Source: Nocardioides houyundeii (GTDB lineage: Bacteria > Actinomycetota > Actinomycetes > Propionibacteriales > Nocardioidaceae). Taken from it: DNA of 64,000 bases. Positions within the stretch are counted from its first letter, which is position 1. The number at the start of each line of letters is the position of its first letter. The DNA lies in NCBI RefSeq assembly GCF_002865585.1, contig NZ_CP025581.1, positions 1,922,001 to 1,986,000 on the forward strand, read 5' to 3'. The position numbers were made by a program, and so were the translations under genes. The notes below the pieces were generated by a model that saw nothing but the letters and a program-made list of their open reading frames with translations, was not told the origin of the DNA and did no database searches. Below are positions 38,227-48,148 of the stretch, piece after piece.

Positions 38227-38946
38227 CTATCCGGCGTACCGGGCGCTCAGAGCCTCGGCGTCGAGGCCGGCCAGGGTGTCGGCGAAGACCCGTCGCTCCC
38301 CCGCCAGGATGGGCACGTGGTTGGGCACGCACAGCACCACGCACCCGGCTGACTCCGCGGAGCGGGCGCCGGTGTTGGAGTCCTCGATCGCCAGGCAGTC
38401 ACCCGCCGCGAGTCCGAGTTCGGCGGCCGCCTTCAGGTAGGGCTCGGGGTCCGGCTTGCCGCGCGTGACGACGTCGCCGGTGACCACGGCCGCAAACGTC
38501 CCGGCGGGCAGCGACGCCAGCAGCGGCTCCACCAGTCGCCGGTAGGACATCGTCACCAGGGCGCACGGTACGCCGGCACGCCCGAGGTCGGCCAGCAGCT
38601 CACGGGCGCCCGGCCGCCAGGGCACGGACTCCTCCACCTGGGCGATCACGGAGTCCAGCAGCGCCTCCACGATCTCCGCAGGCTCCAGCGGGATCCCCAT
38701 GTGCTCACGGATGTAGCGACCCGAGGCCAGCAGGTCGTTGCCCACCAGGTTGAGGGCGTGCTCCTGGGACCACGTGCCGCCGTAGCGATCCGCCAACGCG
38801 AACTCGGCCGCGATCCAGTACGGCTCGGTGTCGACCAGCGTGCCGTCCATGTCCCACAGGACGGCTCGCATGGTGGTGGAGGTCTCGGTCGGATCGGCGG
38901 TGCTCAGAGTGCTCTCCTGGGTTCGGTGCAGCGGTGCTGCGGTCAC
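38227..38946 (-). CDS. HAD family hydrolase (beta-phosphoglucomutase-like)
   Basis: Up to 239 residues. HAD motif I is AVLWDMDGTLVDTEPYW, with nucleophile and acid/base Asp; motif II ALVTMSYRR; motif III Lys in VTRGKPDPEPYLKAA; motif IV AIEDSNTGARSAESAG. The helical cap after motif I is of the C1 type. Start uncertain: the open frame begins with GTG 38946, AGGAG precedes a CTG about 13 codons in, and ATG 38871 (MRAVLWDMDG) would give the shortest form. Likely a small-molecule phosphatase. Confidence 0.85.
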   Translation of the reverse strand: MTAAPLHRTQESTLSTADPTETSTTMRAVLWDMDGTLVDTEPYWIAAEFALADRYGGTWSQEHALNLVGNDLLASGRYIREHMGIPLEPAEIVEALLDSVIAQVEESVPWRPGARELLADLGRAGVPCALVTMSYRRLVEPLLASLPAGTFAAVVTGDVVTRGKPDPEPYLKAAAELGLAAGDCLAIEDSNTGARSAESAGCVVLCVPNHVPILAGERRVFADTLAGLDAEALSARYAG

Positions 38947-38996
38947 CCAGATTATGCCGCCCGACCCAGTGATGCCTCAGCAAGCACAGACGTCAC

Positions 38997-41900
38997 TCAG
39001 TCCTCGGGGTCGTAGCCCAGGTTCGGCGAGAGCCAGCGCTCCGCCTCAGCCAGGGTCCAGCCCTTGCGCTCGGCGTAGTCAGCGACCTGGTCACGACCGA
39101 GACGACCGACGACGAAGTACTGCGACTGCGGGTGCGAGAAGTACCAGCCGGAGACGGCCGCACCGGGCCACATCGCCATCGACTCGGTGAGCTGGATGCC
39201 GGTGCGCGCCTCGACGTCGAGCAGCTTCCACAGCTCGGCCTTCTCGGTGTGGTCCGGGCACGCGGGGTAGCCGGGCGCGGGCCGGATGCCGGTGTAGCGC
39301 TCGGCGATCAGGTCCTGGTTGGCCAGCTGCTCGTCGGCGGCGTGGCCCCAGAACTCCTTGCGGACCCGCTCGTGCAGGCGCTCCGCGAAGGCCTCGGCCA
39401 GCCGGTCCGCCAGCGACTCCAGCAGGATCGCGGAGTAGTCGTCCAGCTCGGCACGGAAGCGCTCGATGTGCGCCGCGGAGCCCAGCCCGGCGGTGACCGC
39501 GAAGCCCCCCACGTGGTCGCTCAGGCCGGTCTCCCGGGGCGCCACGTAGTCCGACAGCGCCCGGTTGGGCACACCGTCACGGTGCTCGCCCTGCTGCCGC
39601 AGGTGGTGCAGCCGGGTCAGCACGTCGGTCCGGGAGTCGTCGACGTACAGCTCCAGGTCGTCGCCGACCGCGTTGGCCGGGAAGAAGCCGTACACCGCGT
39701 TTGCGGTGAGCCAGTCCTCGGCGATGACCTTGTCCAGCATCTCCTGCGCGTCGTCGTAGAGCTTGCGAGCAGCCTCGCCGGTGACCGGGTTGTTGAGGAT
39801 GTCGGGGAACCGGCCCTTCATCTCCCAGGCGTTGAAGAACGGCTGCCAGTCGATGTAGTCGCGCAGCTCGGCGAGGGGGTACGACTCGAGCACGTGGATG
39901 CCCGGCTGTGCGGGGACCGGCGGCGTGTAGCCGTCCCACTCGACCGGCGTGCGGTTCTCCCGGGCCGACTCCAGGTCGAGCATCGGGCGGTCGTGCTTGG
40001 TCGCGTGGCGGGCCCGGAGCGAGTCGTAGTCGGCCTTGACGTCGGCCATCAGCCGGGGGCGCTGCTCGGCGTGCAGCAGCGCGGCCGCGGTGGGCACCGA
40101 GCGCGAGGCGTCCTTGACCCAGACCACGGCGCCCTCGTAGCGCGGGTCGACCTTGACCGCCGTGTGGGCCCGTGAGGTGGTCGCCCCGCCGATCAGCAGC
40201 GGGATGGTGAGCCCCCGGCGCTGCATCTCGGTGGCCACGGTGACCATCTCGTCCAGCGAGGGGGTGATCAACCCGGAGAGACCGATGATGTCGGCACCCA
40301 CCTCGACGGCGGTGTCCAGGATCTTCTGGGGCGGGACCATGACCCCGAGGTCGATGACCTCGTAGTTGTTGCACTGCAGGACGACGCCCACGATGTTCTT
40401 GCCGATGTCGTGGACGTCTCCCTTGACCGTGGCCATGACGATGGTGCCGTTGGTGTCCTTGACCGTGGCGAGCTCGGGGTTGTCCCGCTTCTCCTGCTCG
40501 ATGAACGGGATCAGGTAGGCCACCGCCTTCTTCATCACCCGCGCGGACTTCACCACCTGGGGCAGGAACATCTTGCCGGCACCGAAGAGGTCGCCGACGA
40601 CGTTCATCCCGTCCATCAGCGGGCCCTCGATGACCTCGATCGGCCGCCCGCCGCGGGCCGCGATCTCGGCGCGGAGCTCCTCGGTGTCGGACTCGGCGTA
40701 GGCGTCGATGCCCTTGACCAGCGCATGGGTGATGCGCTGGCCCACGGGGTAGGAGCGCCACTCGTCCTCGACCACCTCGGCGTCGGCGGACTTGCGGTTG
40801 TAAGTCTCCGCGATCTCCAGCAACCGCTCCGCCGCGTCCTCGCGACGGTTGAGGACCACGTCCTCGATCCGTTCCCGCAGGTCGACGTCGACGTCGTCGT
40901 AGACGGTCAGGGCGCCCGCGTTGACGATCCCCATGTCCAGGCCGGCGCGGATGGCGTGGAAGAGGAAGACCGCGTGGATCGCCTCGCGCACCGGGTTGTT
41001 GCCGCGGAAGGAGAAGGAGACGTTGGAGATGCCGCCGGAGACCAGGGCACCCGGCAGGTTCTGCTTGATCCAACGGGTGGCCTCGATGAAGTCCAGGCCG
41101 TACGAGGCGTGCTCCTCGATGCCGGTCGCGACGGCGAAGACGTTGGGGTCGAAGATGATGTCCTCGGCCGGGAAGCCGACCTCGTCCACCAGGATCCGGT
41201 AGGCCCGCTCGCAGATCGCCTGGCGGCGCGCCAGGTTGTCGGCCTGGCCGTCCTCGTCGAAGGCCATCACGACCACCGCCGCGCCGTACTTGCGGCAGAG
41301 CCGGGCGTGGGCCCGGAACTGGTCCTCGCCCTCCTTCATGGAGATGGAGTTGACGATCGCCTTGCCCTGGACGCACTTGAGCCCAGCCTCGATGACCGCG
41401 AACTTGGAGGAGTCGATCATCACCGGGACCCGGCTGATGTCCGGCTCGGAGGCGACCAGCTTGACGAAGCGATCCATCGCGGCGACGCCGTCGATCATCC
41501 CCTCGTCCATGTTGATGTCGATGACCTGGGCGCCGTTGTCGACCTGCTGCAGCGCCACCGACAGCGCGGTGTCGTAGTCGCCGTCCTTGATCAGCTTGCG
41601 GAAGCGAGCCGAGCCGGTGATGTTGGTCCGCTCCCCCACGTTGACGAACAGGCTCTCGGGGGTGACCGTGAAGGGCTCGAGCCCGGACAGACGCAGGGCC
41701 GGCTGGATCTCGGGCACCACCCGGGGCGCCTTGCCGGCAACCGCTCCGGCGATGGCCGCGATGTGGGCGGGCGTGGTGCCGCAGCAGCCACCGACCAGGT
41801 TGACCAGACCGGCCTCGGCGAACTCGCCGACCACGGCAGCCGTCTCAGCCGCTGCCTCGTCGTACTCGCCGAAGGCGTTGGGCAGCCCGGCGTTCGGGTA

Positions 41901-42740
41901 CGCCGAGATGAACGTGTCCGCTACCCGGCTCAGCTCCGCGACGTAGGGACGCATCTCCTTGGCGCCCAGCGCACAGTTGAGCCCGACCAGGAGCGGCTTG
42001 GCGTGGCGCACCGAGTTCCAGAACGCCTCGGTCGTCTGACCCGTGAGGGTGCGGCCCGAGGCGTCGGTGATGGTGCCCGAGATCACCACCGGCCACCGGC
42101 GGCCCAGCTCTTCGAAGACCGTCTCGACCGCGAAGATCGCCGCCTTGGCGTTGAGGGTGTCGAAGATGGTCTCGATGAAGAGGAGGTCCGAGCCGCCGTC
42201 GAGCAGGCCCCGGGCGGCCGTGGTGTAGGCGTCGACCAGCTGGTCGAAGCTGATGTTGCGGGCGCCGGGGTCGTTGACGTCGGGCGAGATGGAGGCCGTG
42301 CGGGTGGTGGGGCCCAGCGCTCCCGCGACGTAGCGTGGACGGGCCGGGTCCAGCGCGGTGACCTCGTCGCAGACCGTCCGCGCGAGCTCGGCAGCGGCGT
42401 GGTTGAGCTCGTAGGCCAGCTCGTCCATCCCGTAGTCGGACAAGGAGACCGCGTTGGCGTTGAACGTGTTGGTCTCGATGATGTCCGCGCCGGCGTCGAG
42501 GTACTCCCGGTGGATGGCCGCGATGATGTCGGGCTGGGTCAGGGTGAGCAGGTCGTTGTTGCCCTGGACGTCACTGGGCCAGTCGGCGAAGCGCTCGCCC
42601 CGGTAGCCGGCCTCGTCCGGGCGGTCCCGCTGGATCGCCGTGCCCATGGCCCCGTCGACCACGAGCACCCGCTCCCGCATCGCAGCCGTCAGCGCTTCCG
42701 TGCAGTCCGGGCGGTGACGGATGGCGAAGTCGCTGGCCAC
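38997..42740 (-). CDS. metH: Cobalamin-dependent methionine synthase MetH
   Basis: Transfers the methyl of 5-methyltetrahydrofolate to homocysteine through cobalamin. GTG 42740 follows AAGGAGCACCA; 1247 residues. Domains in order: homocysteine-binding ([10 protein letters not shown]; zinc Cys in LNCALG and GGCCGTT), pterin-binding ([17 protein letters not shown]), cobalamin cap and B12 domain ([17 protein letters not shown] with the cobalt-ligating His; [13 protein letters not shown]), and SAM-activation domain ([15 protein letters not shown]) to the C-terminus. All four modules are complete, so reactivation should be possible. No cobalamin riboswitch is recognisable in the 148 bases upstream. 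Confidence 0.96.
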   Translation of the reverse strand: MASDFAIRHRPDCTEALTAAMRERVLVVDGAMGTAIQRDRPDEAGYRGERFADWPSDVQGNNDLLTLTQPDIIAAIHREYLDAGADIIETNTFNANAVSLSDYGMDELAYELNHAAAELARTVCDEVTALDPARPRYVAGALGPTTRTASISPDVNDPGARNISFDQLVDAYTTAARGLLDGGSDLLFIETIFDTLNAKAAIFAVETVFEELGRRWPVVISGTITDASGRTLTGQTTEAFWNSVRHAKPLLVGLNCALGAKEMRPYVAELSRVADTFISAYPNAGLPNAFGEYDEAAAETAAVVGEFAEAGLVNLVGGCCGTTPAHIAAIAGAVAGKAPRVVPEIQPALRLSGLEPFTVTPESLFVNVGERTNITGSARFRKLIKDGDYDTALSVALQQVDNGAQVIDINMDEGMIDGVAAMDRFVKLVASEPDISRVPVMIDSSKFAVIEAGLKCVQGKAIVNSISMKEGEDQFRAHARLCRKYGAAVVVMAFDEDGQADNLARRQAICERAYRILVDEVGFPAEDIIFDPNVFAVATGIEEHASYGLDFIEATRWIKQNLPGALVSGGISNVSFSFRGNNPVREAIHAVFLFHAIRAGLDMGIVNAGALTVYDDVDVDLRERIEDVVLNRREDAAERLLEIAETYNRKSADAEVVEDEWRSYPVGQRITHALVKGIDAYAESDTEELRAEIAARGGRPIEVIEGPLMDGMNVVGDLFGAGKMFLPQVVKSARVMKKAVAYLIPFIEQEKRDNPELATVKDTNGTIVMATVKGDVHDIGKNIVGVVLQCNNYEVIDLGVMVPPQKILDTAVEVGADIIGLSGLITPSLDEMVTVATEMQRRGLTIPLLIGGATTSRAHTAVKVDPRYEGAVVWVKDASRSVPTAAALLHAEQRPRLMADVKADYDSLRARHATKHDRPMLDLESARENRTPVEWDGYTPPVPAQPGIHVLESYPLAELRDYIDWQPFFNAWEMKGRFPDILNNPVTGEAARKLYDDAQEMLDKVIAEDWLTANAVYGFFPANAVGDDLELYVDDSRTDVLTRLHHLRQQGEHRDGVPNRALSDYVAPRETGLSDHVGGFAVTAGLGSAAHIERFRAELDDYSAILLESLADRLAEAFAERLHERVRKEFWGHAADEQLANQDLIAERYTGIRPAPGYPACPDHTEKAELWKLLDVEARTGIQLTESMAMWPGAAVSGWYFSHPQSQYFVVGRLGRDQVADYAERKGWTLAEAERWLSPNLGYDPED

Positions 42741-42772
42741 TGGTGCTCCTTCGAGAACGATTCTGGTGCTGC

Positions 42773-42787
42773 GGGACGGGCCGTCCC
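42773..42787. promoter_or_regulatory. 15-base palindrome upstream of metH
   Basis: GGGACGG-G-CCGTCCC is a perfect palindrome about a single base, 33 bases before the metH GTG. The loop is too short for an RNA hairpin, so a protein-binding operator is more plausible. No factor can be assigned. Confidence 0.3.
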
Positions 42788-42876
42788 CTTCACAGTAGGA
42801 GGCGGGTCCGGAGGATGGACAGGCGTACCGAATCGTGACACTCGGGGCGAGCACCCGCGAAATCCCGCCCAGCGCC

Positions 42877-42882
42877 TACGCT
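42877..42882 (+). promoter_or_regulatory. Putative -10 element (TACGCT) for the PAC2 gene
   Basis: TACGCT ends six bases before GTG 42889. A GGAGGGG also lies between them, too close to the start to be a normal ribosome site. Confidence 0.5.
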
Positions 42883-42888
42883 GGAGGG

Positions 42889-43734
42889 GTGATCGAGATC
42901 GATGAGCTGACCGATTTGGTCAACCCCCTGGTGATTGCCGCCTTCGAGGGCTGGAACGACGCCGCGGATGCCGCGTCCTCGGTCGTGTCGCACCTCATCG
43001 ACGTCTGGGACGCCACGATCGTGGGGGCCATCGACCCGGAGGACTTCTACGACTTCCAGGTGAACCGTCCCATGATGGGCACCGACGAGCGGGGTCACCG
43101 CCGCCTGACCTGGCCCACCACCCAGATCGCCGTGGCGTCGCCGCCCAACCTCGACCGGGACGTGATCCTGATCCGCGGCATCGAGCCCAACATGCGCTGG
43201 CGCCAGTTCTGCGCCGAGCTCCTGGCCGCCTGCGACGAGCTCGGGGGCGAGCTGGTGGTCACGCTGGGGGCGCTCCTGGCCGACACCCCCCACACGCGTC
43301 CCATCCCGGTGACCGGGACGGCGACCGAGCCCGACCTGGTGGACCGGCTCAAGCTGGAGCAGTCGACGTACGAGGGCCCGACCGGGATCGTCGGCGTCTT
43401 CCAGGACGCCTGCATCCGGCTGGACATCCCGGCGGTCGCCTACTGGGCCGCCGTCCCGCACTACGTGGCGCAGCCGCCGTGCCCCAAGGCGACGCTGGCG
43501 CTGGTCGGCCAGCTCGAGGAGCTCCTGGAGACCAGCATCCCGCTGGGTGACCTCCTCGAGGACGCCCGGGCCTGGGAGCGCGGCGTGGACGAGCTCGCCG
43601 AGGAGGACGAGGACGTCGCCGACTACGTCCGGTCCCTGGAGGAGACGCGCGACACCACCGACCTGCCCGAGGCATCCGGCGAGGCCATCGCCCGGGAGTT
43701 CGAGCGCTACCTCAAGCGCCGCAACGACGACTGA
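42889..43734 (+). CDS. PAC2 family protein (proteasome assembly chaperone-like)
   Basis: 281 residues. The PAC2 hallmark IAAFEGWNDAADAAS follows the start, then the DPEDFYDFQVNRP segment, VILIRGIEPNMRWRQFCAELL, LGALLADTPHTRP and PAVAYWAAVPHYVAQPPCPKATLAL. The C-terminal ~60 residues are acidic and helical. The family is named after a eukaryotic proteasome chaperone; in actinobacteria the role is unproven. Divergent from metH, convergent with mshC. Confidence 0.88.
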   Translation: MIEIDELTDLVNPLVIAAFEGWNDAADAASSVVSHLIDVWDATIVGAIDPEDFYDFQVNRPMMGTDERGHRRLTWPTTQIAVASPPNLDRDVILIRGIEPNMRWRQFCAELLAACDELGGELVVTLGALLADTPHTRPIPVTGTATEPDLVDRLKLEQSTYEGPTGIVGVFQDACIRLDIPAVAYWAAVPHYVAQPPCPKATLALVGQLEELLETSIPLGDLLEDARAWERGVDELAEEDEDVADYVRSLEETRDTTDLPEASGEAIAREFERYLKRRNDD

Positions 43735-43767
43735 GGACCGGCGTCGGCGCCGCGGGCGCTGCCGCGA

Positions 43768-45003
43768 CTACAGCGACAGGCCGAGCGCCGCGTCGATCAG
43801 CTGGTGCACCGCCTGGCCGGCCGCCTGGTCGGAGGTGTCGGCCAGCCCCCCGGTGCCGAGCGTCGCTGCCACCCACTGCTCCACCACGTCCACGGCGGTC
43901 GGAGCATCGAGGTCGTGCGCGAGCGCGGCGAGCACGCCCTCCACCACCGGCGCGGACGGGGCGCCGGCTCCCAGGGAGAGCGCCTTGCGCCACCGCTGGA
44001 TGGTGTCCACCGCGTCCCACAGCGCCGCGTCGGTCCACTCCCAGTCGCTGCGGTAGTGGTGGCGCAGCAGCACCAGCCGCAGCGCCATGGGGTCCACGTC
44101 GCTGTTGCGCAGCTGGGAGACGAAGACGAGGTTGCCCCGCGACTTCGACATCTTCTCGCCGTCGTAGGCCACCATCCCGGCGTGGGCGTACCCCTGGGCG
44201 AACCGCTCACCCGAGGCGACGTGGGCGTGGGAGGCGCACATCTCGTGGTGCGGGAAGACCAGGTCGGACCCGCCGCCCTGCACGTCGAAGTCGACGCCCA
44301 GGTGTTCCTGGGAGATCGCGGTGCACTCGATGTGCCAGCCCGGACGGCCCTTGCCGAAGGGACTGTCCCAGGAGGGCTCGCCGGGACGCTCGCCCCGCCA
44401 GACCACGCAGTCGAGCGGGTCCTTCTTGCCTGGGCGGTCCGGGTCGCCGCCGCGCTCGGCGAACAGCGGCGTCATCTGTGCCCGGTCCAGCCCGGAGACC
44501 GAGCCGAAGGCGGGGTCCGCGGAGACGGAGAAGTACAGGTCGCTCTCGACCTGGTAGATCGATCCGGCGGCCTGGAGCCGCTCGATGTAGGCCACCGCCC
44601 ACGGGATGGACTCCACCGCACCGACCAGGTGGTCGGGCGGAAGCACCCGCAGGGCATGCATGTCCTGGCGGAACAGCTCGGTCTCCCGCTCGGCGAGCTC
44701 CACCCAGTCGATCTTCACCTTGTCGGCGCGCTCGAGCAGCGGGTCGTCCACGTCGGTCACGTTCTGCACGTAGGTGACCGGGTGCCCGGCGCTGCGCCAG
44801 GCGCGGTTGAGCAGGTCGAACGCCACGTAGGTGGCGGCGTGCCCCATGTGGGTGGCGTCGTACGGCGTGATGCCGCACACGTAGAGCCGCGCGGCTCCGG
44901 CAGGGCTGCTGGTGCGCAATCGGCCCGTGGCCGTGTCGTGGAGCTGCACAGGGGGCCCGACGACAGGCAGGACGGGGACCTCCGGAGCAGACCAGGCGCG
45001 CAT
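43768..45003 (-). CDS. mshC: Mycothiol biosynthesis ligase MshC (Cys:GlcN-Ins ligase)
   Basis: Joins cysteine to glucosaminyl-inositol with ATP, the third step of mycothiol synthesis. 411 residues from ATG 45003 ([13 protein letters not shown]), a start typical of MshC rather than CysS. Class I synthetase fold: [20 protein letters not shown] (zinc Cys and HIGH-like TxxxH), [10 protein letters not shown] (zinc Cys), [13 protein letters not shown], and [10 protein letters not shown] (KMSKS loop). Leaderless start. It marks the organism as a mycothiol-using actinobacterium. Confidence 0.94.
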   Translation of the reverse strand: MRAWSAPEVPVLPVVGPPVQLHDTATGRLRTSSPAGAARLYVCGITPYDATHMGHAATYVAFDLLNRAWRSAGHPVTYVQNVTDVDDPLLERADKVKIDWVELAERETELFRQDMHALRVLPPDHLVGAVESIPWAVAYIERLQAAGSIYQVESDLYFSVSADPAFGSVSGLDRAQMTPLFAERGGDPDRPGKKDPLDCVVWRGERPGEPSWDSPFGKGRPGWHIECTAISQEHLGVDFDVQGGGSDLVFPHHEMCASHAHVASGERFAQGYAHAGMVAYDGEKMSKSRGNLVFVSQLRNSDVDPMALRLVLLRHHYRSDWEWTDAALWDAVDTIQRWRKALSLGAGAPSAPVVEGVLAALAHDLDAPTAVDVVEQWVAATLGTGGLADTSDQAAGQAVHQLIDAALGLSL

Positions 45004-45010
45004 GCGGTGC

Positions 45011-45016
45011 AGCCTA
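45011..45016 (-). promoter_or_regulatory. Putative -10 element (TAGGCT) for mshC
   Basis: TAGGCT ends seven bases before ATG 45003, just after the stop of the upstream gene. Confidence 0.5.
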
Positions 45017-45017
45017 C

Positions 45018-45818
45018 CTAGAAGGGTGGCCAGGGAATCGTGGGCCACCCGTCCTGGGGCACTGCCATCCGCTGGGTGGACAGCAACCGGCGGCACCGCC
45101 GGGTCAGCGCCGCGAGCTCGTCGGGCGTGATCAGCTCCCCCAGCTCGGCGCCGAGCTCACCCTGGAGGCTGCCGAGCAGGGACTCCACGACGGCCAGGTC
45201 GCCTGCTGGGACTCGGGTGCCCGCCCAGCCCCACAGCACGGTGCGGAGCTTGTCCTCGACGTGGAAGGTGACGCCGTGGTCGACTCCGTAGCGGTGCCCC
45301 CCCGGCATGGCCAGCACGTGCCCACCCTTGCGGTCGGCGTTGTTGACCACCATGTCGAAGATCGCCATCCGACGCAGCGGCGCCGAGTCCTCGTGCACCA
45401 GGGCGACCGGTCGGTCCCGGGCGTCCAGTCCTTCGAACACGTGCAGGTAGCCCGCGGGCCGGCTGTCCACGTCCACGATGTCGACCGCCGCCTGCTCGGG
45501 ATCCGGCTCCTGCCAGACCTGCACCATGCCCGGACCGTGCGGACCATCGCGCAGGATGGTGAGCGGCACGACGTTCCAGCCGAGCGAGACCGAGACCCGG
45601 TACGCCGCCACCTCGCGGTCGGCCAGGGTCCCGTCCGGGAAGTCCCACAGCGGCCGTTCGCCGGCCACCGGCTTGTAGACCACCCGGACCCCGTCCACCT
45701 CCCCCACGAAGGTGGCGTTGGAGGCCGGCATCACCCGGCCGTGCAACGCGAGGTCCCCGTCGTGCAGGCGGTGCGGGTCCACCTCGCCCGGGCGGGACTC
45801 CCCTGGCGCTGTGCTCAC
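45018..45818 (-). CDS. SCO1664-family protein, PI3/4-kinase- or HipA-like fold
   Basis: 266 residues from GTG 45818, overlapping the DUF3090 stop (GTGA). The sequence shows a kinase-like plan: Gly-Val strand with [22 protein letters not shown] (Lys for ATP), [20 protein letters not shown], then catalytic-type [16 protein letters not shown] (N.DRK..H) and the metal-binding GVDHGVTFH. These match the loop order of phosphatidylinositol-kinase-like and HipA-like enzymes, although the target is unknown. It is conserved beside mshC in actinobacteria, from memory. No frame problem. Confidence 0.75.
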   Translation of the reverse strand: MSTAPGESRPGEVDPHRLHDGDLALHGRVMPASNATFVGEVDGVRVVYKPVAGERPLWDFPDGTLADREVAAYRVSVSLGWNVVPLTILRDGPHGPGMVQVWQEPDPEQAAVDIVDVDSRPAGYLHVFEGLDARDRPVALVHEDSAPLRRMAIFDMVVNNADRKGGHVLAMPGGHRYGVDHGVTFHVEDKLRTVLWGWAGTRVPAGDLAVVESLLGSLQGELGAELGELITPDELAALTRRCRRLLSTQRMAVPQDGWPTIPWPPF

Positions 45819-46389
45819 GGCTCCCGGCGACGGAACCCGTTGGCGCGCACGCACAGGTGTCCGTCCGGGTCGACGGGGTTGCCGCAGAAGGGGCAGCTGG
45901 GCCGGCCGGCCTCGACGACCTGCAGCGCCCGGGCGCAGAACGCCCGAGCCATGCCGGGCGAGATCCGCACCACGAGCAGCTCCTCGGGCTCCGGCTCGGC
46001 GAAGTCCTCCTCGACCTGGTCCAGGGCGACCACGACGGTCTCGGAGAACGGGAACACCTCGATGACGACCCGCTCGTCGCCCGGGTCCCAGGACAGCGTC
46101 ATGGTGCCGGCGCGGAACTCCTCCTCGATCGGCTGGTCCAGAGGGGCGCTGTCCTGCAGGTCCACCGGTGCCACCGCAGGGATCAGCGTCTCCTGGCCGG
46201 GGGCCGCCATCAGCTCGTCGAGCAGCTCGTCGACCCGCTCCACCAGGGCGATCACCTGCTGCTTCTCCAGGGACACGCTGACCAGTCGGGCGTCGGCCCG
46301 CGCCTGGAGGAAGAAGGTGCGCATGCCGGGCTCGCCGACCGTGCCGGTGACGAAACGCTCGGGGGATCGAAGGAGTGGACCAGTGGCAT
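45815..46389 (-). CDS. DUF3090 family protein with C-terminal zinc ribbon (one frameshift near the 5' end)
   Basis: Begins MPLVHSFDPP, is interrupted, and continues as MRTFFLQARADARLVSVSLEKQQV. One more base in the run at 46361-46365 gives ERFVTGTVGEPGMRTFF, the normal family N-terminus, and 191 residues. The C-terminus holds CPFCGNPVDPDGHLC, a CxxC...C zinc-ribbon-like motif. Function unknown; always seen, as far as I recall, with the phosphatase and SCO1664-type genes. -10 element six bases before ATG 46389. Confidence 0.8.
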
Positions 46390-46395
46390 GCCACC

Positions 46396-46401
46396 ACCCT
46401 A
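46396..46401 (-). promoter_or_regulatory. Putative -10 element (TAGGGT) for the DUF3090 gene
   Basis: TAGGGT ends six bases before ATG 46389. Its TAG would be the corrected stop of the phosphatase gene. Confidence 0.45.
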
Positions 46402-47126
46402 GGACGGCGGCCCAGCCGACGACGGACCGGCGCCGCCTCCGACCGCCGCGTCATCGGCTGCGCCCCCCTCGGCGCCCCCTCTGGAAGCGCCGGAGCGAGC
46501 CAGGACAGGTCGCCGGCATGGCTGTTGCTCGTCACCACGAAGGGGCGGGCGGAGGTGAAGCGCACGATGCTCACCGAGGCCGGGTCGACGACGATCCGCT
46601 GGAACTGGTCCAGGTGCGACCCCACGGCGTCGGCCAGGATCGACTTGATCACGTCGCCGTGGCTGACTGCCGCCCAGACCGCGCCGGGGCCGTGCTCAGC
46701 CTCGATGGCGGCATCGCGCTGACGCACCGCCGCCACGGCGCGGTCAGACATCTCGCGCAGCGACTCGCCCCCGGGGAAGCGGGCGGCCGAGGGCTGCTGC
46801 TGCACCGTCTTCCACAGCTCCTCCTTCGCCAGCTCCTTCAGGGTGCCGCCCTGCCAGCTGCCGTAGTCGCACTCGGTGAGCCGCTTCTCGGTCTGGATGC
46901 GCGGCTTGTGCTGCTGGGCGCTCGCGATGGCCCGGGCAGTCTCGCGACACCGTTCCAGGGGGCTGCTGACCAGTGCGGCCAGCGGCACCGCCGCGAGCCG
47001 GGCGGCGGTGGCCGCCACCTGCTCGCGTCCCACCTCGTCGAGGAGCACCCCGGGAAGCCGTCCGGCGAGGGTCCCGCTGGCATTGGCGGTCGTCCGGCCG
47101 TGTCGCACGAGGATGAGGGTTGCCAT
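46399..47126 (-). CDS. Histidine phosphatase family protein, MSMEG_4193-like (one frameshift near the 3' end)
   Basis: Phosphoglycerate-mutase superfamily. The catalytic RHG motif is LVRHGRTTANASG near residue 7; SSPLERCRETARAI carries a second Arg, LTECDYGSWQG the Glu, and AVSHGDVIKSILA the second catalytic His. As sequenced, the frame passes the expected stop and continues out of phase through DUF3090 into the SCO1664-like gene, giving a spurious 702-residue chain. One extra base in the run at 46475-46479 (or 46463-46468) restores a Gly/Ala-rich tail ending at TAG 46399-46401, 242 residues. Substrate unknown. Confidence 0.85.
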
Positions 47127-47133
47127 GGCCGCG

Positions 47134-47152
47134 ACTGTAGTGGGGCTAGCCT
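47134..47152. promoter_or_regulatory. Back-to-back leaderless promoters for corA and the phosphatase gene
   Basis: On the minus strand TACAGT (47134-47139) ends seven bases before the phosphatase ATG 47126. On the plus strand TAGCCT (47147-47152) ends six bases before the corA GTG 47159. Only 32 bases lie between the two start codons, so each -35 region must sit over the other promoter or inside the other gene, and the two cannot easily fire together. Confidence 0.55.
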
Positions 47153-47158
47153 CGCTTC

Positions 47159-48136
47159 GTGATTGTCGACAACGCGGTGTACCGCAATGGCAGGCGGGTC
47201 GAGCACGACCTGCCCGTGCACGACGTGCTGGGGGTCGGCGCGACCCGTGAGCCCGGTGACTTCCAGTGGGTAGGCCTGCACGATCCGGACGAGGCGCAGA
47301 TGCGGGCGGTCTCCGAAGCCTTCGGTCTGCACCACCTGGCCGTCGAGGATGCGGTCCACGCTCACCAGCGACCCAAGCTCGAGCTCTACGACGGCATGAT
47401 CTTCCTGGTGCTCAAGACGCTTCGGTACATCGACGACGAGGACGCGGTGGAGACCGGTGAGATCGGGATCTTCGCCGGGGACGACTACGTGGTCACCGTG
47501 CGCCACGGCTCAGGTGGCGATCTGAAGGCCTCCCGTCGCGAGCTGGAGCTTCGAGCCCAGGTGCTGGCACACGGACCCGCATCCGTCCTGTACGCCGTCT
47601 GCGACAAGGTGGTCGACGACTACGAAGCGGTCGGTGCGGATCTGATGATCGACGTCGACGAGGTCGAGACCAGCGTGTTCTCGGAGTCCCGCACGGACGA
47701 CGCGGGCCGGATCTACACCCTCAAGCGGGAGCTGGCGGAGGTCAGACGGGCGGTGAGTCCGTTGCGGGAGCCGTTGCGCCGTTTCGTCAGCGGCAAGGTG
47801 AGGGGTGTCCCCGAGGAGACCAGCCCCTACTTCCGGGACGTCGTCGACCACCTCCAGCGGGTGGAGGAGGTCGTGGACAACCTCGACAGCTTGCTCTCGG
47901 CAGCCTTCGAGTCCCACGTCGCCAGGATCTCCATGCAGCAGAACGAAGACATGCGCAAGATCTCGGCAGGAGCTGCACTGGTGGTGGTGCCCACGCTCGT
48001 CGCCGGAATCTACGGGATGAACTTCGAGTACATGCCGGAGCTGAATTGGCGCTACGGCTACCCGTTCGCCATCGCGCTGATGGTCAGTATCGCCGGGGGC
48101 CTGTTCGTGTGGTTCAAGAAGTCCGGCTGGCTCTGA
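47159..48136 (+). CDS. corA: CorA family magnesium/cobalt transporter
   Basis: Pentameric divalent-cation channel. 325 residues from GTG 47159. Large cytoplasmic N-terminal domain (VEDAVHAHQRPKLELYDGMIFLVLKTL), long helix to residue ~265, then two C-terminal membrane helices with the selectivity motif GMN in VAGIYGMNFEYMPEL, and a Lys-rich end (WFKKSGWL). Complete. Divergent from the phosphatase operon and convergent with uppP (12-base gap). Confidence 0.92.
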   Translation: MIVDNAVYRNGRRVEHDLPVHDVLGVGATREPGDFQWVGLHDPDEAQMRAVSEAFGLHHLAVEDAVHAHQRPKLELYDGMIFLVLKTLRYIDDEDAVETGEIGIFAGDDYVVTVRHGSGGDLKASRRELELRAQVLAHGPASVLYAVCDKVVDDYEAVGADLMIDVDEVETSVFSESRTDDAGRIYTLKRELAEVRRAVSPLREPLRRFVSGKVRGVPEETSPYFRDVVDHLQRVEEVVDNLDSLLSAAFESHVARISMQQNEDMRKISAGAALVVVPTLVAGIYGMNFEYMPELNWRYGYPFAIALMVSIAGGLFVWFKKSGWL

Positions 48137-48148
48137 GCCACGCTGAGA

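Noticed and set aside
42741..42888. Cobalamin or SAM riboswitch in front of metH
   Set aside because: I could not find the conserved B12-box or SAM-type core in this short region; only a small palindrome is present.
40410..42905. Plus-strand open frame (~831 codons) opposite metH
   Set aside because: It is a shadow of metH with low-complexity composition and no recognisable motif; metH itself is complete.
45018..47126. Single 702-residue protein joining histidine phosphatase and SCO1664-like domains
   Set aside because: The middle part is an out-of-phase reading of DUF3090. A one-base correction separates three normal genes with overlapping stops and starts.
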